This document shows, in pieces, positions 13,341 through 15,638 of a stretch of 15,638 bases of DNA. The position numbers and the translations under genes are program-made. Each line of letters opens with the position of its first letter. Position 1 is the stretch's first letter. Where the stretch lies: the NCBI GenBank assembly GCA_022562375.1, contig JADFPK010000015.1, forward strand, positions 1 to 15,638. The letters run 5' to 3'. Source of the stretch: Pseudomonadota bacterium (GTDB lineage: Bacteria; Pseudomonadota; Alphaproteobacteria; SMXQ01). Under the pieces are notes generated by a model that saw only the letters and a list, made by a program, of their open reading frames with translations, ran no database searches and was not told the origin of the DNA.

Positions 13341-13958
13341 TCAGGATTTCTTGCCCTTACCCTTTTCCTTGCCTTCGTCCGGGGTTTTGGCGCCGTCATC
13401 GCCCTTGGCTTTCGCTTCGTCTTTCTTGCGGCCCCAGAGCTTGAGTTTCTTTTTACCCTTGCCCTTTTCACCCTTCTTGGCGTCCACTTCGGGCTTTTGC
13501 GTCCCGGCGGCGTCGGCTGGCGCCTGTTGGGGTTCGCGCGCCGGATCCGGGGCCACCGCCACCTTGGCCTTGGCTTTACCCTTACCCTTGGCGCCGCGGT
13601 GCTCCACCTTTTCGGCGATGCGGGCCCGCTTGCCGGTCAGTCCGCGCAGGTAGTAGAGCTTCGCCCGGCGCACCGCGCCCCGGCGCACCACCTCGATCTC
13701 GGTGATGTTCGGTGAATATAGCGGGAACACGCGTTCCACCCCTTCGCCATAGGATATCTTGCGCACCGTCAGCGACGAGTTCAGCCCGTCGTTCGAGCGC
13801 GCGATGCAGACGCCCTCGAAGGTCTGGACGCGCTCGCGGCTGCCTTCGACCACCTTGACCCGGACCCGCACGGTATCGCCGGGACCGAATTCCGGCACCG
13901 GGCGTTCGGCCGTCAGCTTGGCGACCTGCTCTTTTTCGAGCTCTTCGATGATATTCAT
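13341..13958 (-). CDS. rplS: 50S ribosomal protein L19 with long charged C-terminal tail
   Basis: Ribosomal large-subunit protein at the 30S-50S interface. The L19 core covers about residues 1-121: [27 protein letters not shown] (24-39), [14 protein letters not shown] (43-56), [12 protein letters not shown] (74-85) and [17 protein letters not shown] (98-114). Usual L19 is about 115-130 residues; this one has 205 because of a tail (about 122-205) rich in Lys, Gly, Ala and Glu, with patches such as KGKGKAKAK and [15 protein letters not shown]. The start with MNIIEELEK matches the family; the 25 codons upstream in frame overlap the trmD-rplS gap. It is 44 bases after trmD, in the usual rpsP-rimM-trmD-rplS order. 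Confidence 0.96.
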   Translation of the reverse strand: MNIIEELEKEQVAKLTAERPVPEFGPGDTVRVRVKVVEGSRERVQTFEGVCIARSNDGLNSSLTVRKISYGEGVERVFPLYSPNITEIEVVRRGAVRRAKLYYLRGLTGKRARIAEKVEHRGAKGKGKAKAKVAVAPDPAREPQQAPADAAGTQKPEVDAKKGEKGKGKKKLKLWGRKKDEAKAKGDDGAKTPDEGKEKGKGKKS

Positions 13959-14002
13959 GGCACTTACCTTCGATTGAGGCCCACGGGTCTCCTCATGGGC
14001 GG

Positions 14003-14719
14003 TTAACGGTTCCCGGCGGTATAGCGCGCCCACAGATCCGGGCGTCGTTCCCGCGTGATCTTCTCCGCTTCGGCGAGACGCCAGGCGCGGATCTTCTCAT
14101 GGTGGCCGGAAAGCAGCGTTTCCGGCACCTTCCGGCCCCGCCAGTCCTGGGGCCGGGTGTAATGGGGGTATTCGAGCAGGCCGCGCTCGAAACTTTCCTC
14201 GACCAGGGACTCGACGTTGCCGAGGACGCCGGGCAGCAGCCTGACGCAGGCGTCGATCAGCGCCATCGCCGCCGGCTCGCCGCCGGACAGCACGAAGTCG
14301 CCGAGGCTGACCTCCTCGAGCCCCCGCGCCTCGATCACCCGTTCATCGACACCCTCATAGCGCCCGCATAGCAGGGTGACGGCGGACGCCTGGGCAATCT
14401 CGCGCACCCTTGCCTGGTCGAGCAGCCGGCCCTTGGGGCTGAGGTAGATCACCGGCCCATCTGTCCCGGCGGTGGCCTGAAGCGCCGCGTCGACGACGTC
14501 GGGGCGCAGCACCATGGACGGGCCGCCGCCGAAGGGCGCATCGTCGACCGTGCGGTGCTTGTCACCGGCGAAGTCACGGAAATCGACCGTCTCCAGCGCC
14601 CAGACGCCGTCTTCCAGCGCCCTGCCGGCGATCGAATGGTCGAGCGGCCCCGGGAACATCTCCGGGAACAGGGTCAGGACCCTGGCGGTCCAGACCGGCT
14701 TTTCGGCCTCGGCGCTCAT
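14003..14719 (-). CDS. trmD: tRNA (guanine-N1)-methyltransferase TrmD
   Basis: Methylates G37 of tRNAs with S-adenosylmethionine, preventing frameshifting; cytoplasmic. 238 residues, in the normal range. Trefoil-knot motifs are visible: [10 protein letters not shown] (93-102), [11 protein letters not shown] (118-128) and [13 protein letters not shown] (138-150). [10 protein letters not shown] (61-70) and [24 protein letters not shown] (184-207) are also diagnostic. The ATG overlaps the rimM stop by four bases (ATGA) and its AAGGGAGA site lies inside rimM, indicating coupled translation. Confidence 0.98.
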   Translation of the reverse strand: MSAEAEKPVWTARVLTLFPEMFPGPLDHSIAGRALEDGVWALETVDFRDFAGDKHRTVDDAPFGGGPSMVLRPDVVDAALQATAGTDGPVIYLSPKGRLLDQARVREIAQASAVTLLCGRYEGVDERVIEARGLEEVSLGDFVLSGGEPAAMALIDACVRLLPGVLGNVESLVEESFERGLLEYPHYTRPQDWRGRKVPETLLSGHHEKIRAWRLAEAEKITRERRPDLWARYTAGNR

Positions 14720-15345
14720 TTCCGCTCTCCCTTGGCGCGCCGGGCGGTTTTGATCTCGCCACTGGCCGGCACCGGCACAACCAACTCATCCTCATCGCGC
14801 GCGCCGAGGATACCTTGGGGCAGGTCGACCTCGATCCTGCCGGCGCGGGTGTCGACCACCGGCACGGCGGCGCGGGTGAAGGGCAAAAGCACGGGGGCCT
14901 TCGCCCCCGGCCTGGCGATCTCGATGACGTCACCGGCGCCGTAATTGTGAACCGCGGTCACCGTGCCGAAGGCGCCGCCGGTGACCAGTTCGACGCGAAG
15001 CCCGATGAGGTCGCAATGGTAGAACTCCTCGTCTCCAGGGTCCGGTAGGGCCGAGCGCGGCACGTAGAGTTTCGTCCCCTTCAGCGCCGTCGCCTGGGTG
15101 CGGTCCTCTACCCCCTCGATCCGGGCGGTCACCCCGCCGTTCAATACGTCCAAGATTTTGACCGTCATCGACCGGTCTCCCGCCTCATCCGTCACCGGGC
15201 CGTAGGCCGCCACCGCCCGGGCGTCCTCGGTGTAGCTCCGGATGCGCACCTCTCCCCTGGTCCCGTGGGCCTTGGTGATCACACCGAGGCAGACCCGGGG
15301 GGAAGGGGAAGGCTTGGAAGGCGCGTTCGCTTTGCCGGTCATCAT
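14716..15345 (-). CDS. rimM: Ribosome maturation factor RimM
   Basis: 16S rRNA processing and 30S assembly factor that binds S19. 209 residues; the N-terminal RimM domain (about 18-100, starting [20 protein letters not shown]) is followed by a PRC-barrel domain (about 105-190, with [14 protein letters not shown] and [13 protein letters not shown] strand [10 protein letters not shown]). Family members are usually 165-190 residues; the surplus is a Ser/Pro/Lys-rich N-terminus and a basic end. Two adjacent ATGs are possible starts, one codon apart, with GGGAA upstream. It lies 21 bases after the probable rpsP stop. Confidence 0.95.
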   Translation of the reverse strand: MMTGKANAPSKPSPSPRVCLGVITKAHGTRGEVRIRSYTEDARAVAAYGPVTDEAGDRSMTVKILDVLNGGVTARIEGVEDRTQATALKGTKLYVPRSALPDPGDEEFYHCDLIGLRVELVTGGAFGTVTAVHNYGAGDVIEIARPGAKAPVLLPFTRAAVPVVDTRAGRIEVDLPQGILGARDEDELVVPVPASGEIKTARRAKGERK

Positions 15346-15366
15346 GGCGGTTCCCGTCGAGATCTC

Positions 15367-15638
15367 CTAAGTCTCCTTCTTGTCGGCCTTGGCCGCTTCC
15401 TTGGCGGCGGGTTTCTTCTCGGCCGGCGCCTTCTTCTTGGCGGCCGCTTTCTTTGCCGGGGCCTTTTCCTCAGGCTTCGCTTCCTCGGCGGGAGCCTCCT
15501 CGGGCGCGGCTTTTTCTTCGGCGGCTTCCTCGGGGGCGGCCTCTTCCTTCACCGCTTCCTCGGGCGCGGCCTCTTCCGCAGCCGCTTCTTCCTTGGCCGC
15601 TTCCTCCGCCGGGGCTTCTTCCTTCACCGCTTCCTCCG
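15367..15638 (-). CDS. rpsP: Low-complexity Ala/Glu/Lys C-terminal tail, probably of 30S ribosomal protein S16 (5' part outside window)
   Basis: About 89 C-terminal residues are in the window and the gene runs off the right edge. The sequence is a repetitive acidic tract (EEAAPEEAVKEEAAPEEA-type) switching to a basic Ala/Lys tract (APAKKAAAKKKAPAEKK) before the end KADKKET. Nothing of an S16 core is visible, so the name rests on synteny: rpsP normally precedes rimM-trmD-rplS, and alphaproteobacterial S16 often has an Ala/Glu/Lys-rich extension. An open frame starting inside at 15627 is not a real start (that codon is an internal GTG). If not rpsP, it would be another protein with a disordered tail. 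Confidence 0.7.
   Translation of the reverse strand, partial: EEAVKEEAPAEEAAKEEAAAEEAAPEEAVKEEAAPEEAAEEKAAPEEAPAEEAKPEEKAPAKKAAAKKKAPAEKKPAAKEAAKADKKET

Overview
The window looks like a stretch of GC-rich alphaproteobacterial chromosome, most like Rhodospirillales or relatives. The evidence is the gene order rpsP-rimM-trmD-rplS-leuC-leuD-leuB-asd followed at a distance by sdhC-sdhD-sdhA, the protein sequences (for example the alpha-type LeuB, and SdhC/SdhD with b-heme and quinone residues), and the strong GC-ending codon bias. Almost all genes are on the minus strand, so the window reads biologically from right to left. The species cannot be named from the sequence.

Right part (about 10.0-15.6 kb, minus strand): a translation cluster of the tail of a probable rpsP, then rimM, trmD (4-base overlap with rimM) and rplS, followed by the leucine genes leuC, leuD and leuB. 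RplS and the probable RpsP both carry long charged low-complexity C-terminal tails. A promoter-like sequence and a duplicated ribosome-binding-site segment lie in the rplS-leuC gap.

Middle part (about 7.1-10.0 kb): asd, which in related genomes tends to follow leuB directly, is separated from it by a small accessory insertion. This holds an Mpo1-like (DUF962) gene on the plus strand and a lower-GC two-gene minus-strand cassette: a 63-67 aa Lys/Arg-rich protein and a 209 aa protein with features of the TIR / nucleoside-deoxyribosyltransferase-like fold. This cassette, with its own TATAAT promoter element, is the best candidate for an undescribed (defence or toxin-antitoxin-like) system. Downstream of asd is a palindrome that may be a dispersed repeat, then a secreted protein with 11 TPR repeats.

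Left-middle part (about 3.7-5.9 kb): a LysE-family exporter (plus strand) is preceded by about 1.2 kb without convincing protein genes. This gap contains an AT-rich island with three exact DnaA boxes (candidate replication origin or DnaA-controlled site), a promoter-like sequence, many strong hairpins, and two terminator-like structures on the plus strand. A structured non-coding RNA of about 0.2-0.56 kb is a reasonable hypothesis. A SelW-like redox protein gene and a TauD/TfdA-type dioxygenase gene follow on the minus strand, separated by an 11-base tandem repeat.

Left end (1-2.5 kb, minus strand): the succinate dehydrogenase genes sdhC-sdhD-sdhA (sdhA cut by the window edge; sdhB expected beyond it), tightly coupled, with a promoter candidate carrying a perfect TTGACA box. 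Long open frames opposite sdhA, leuC, leuB and the TPR gene are shadows created by GC-rich codon bias.
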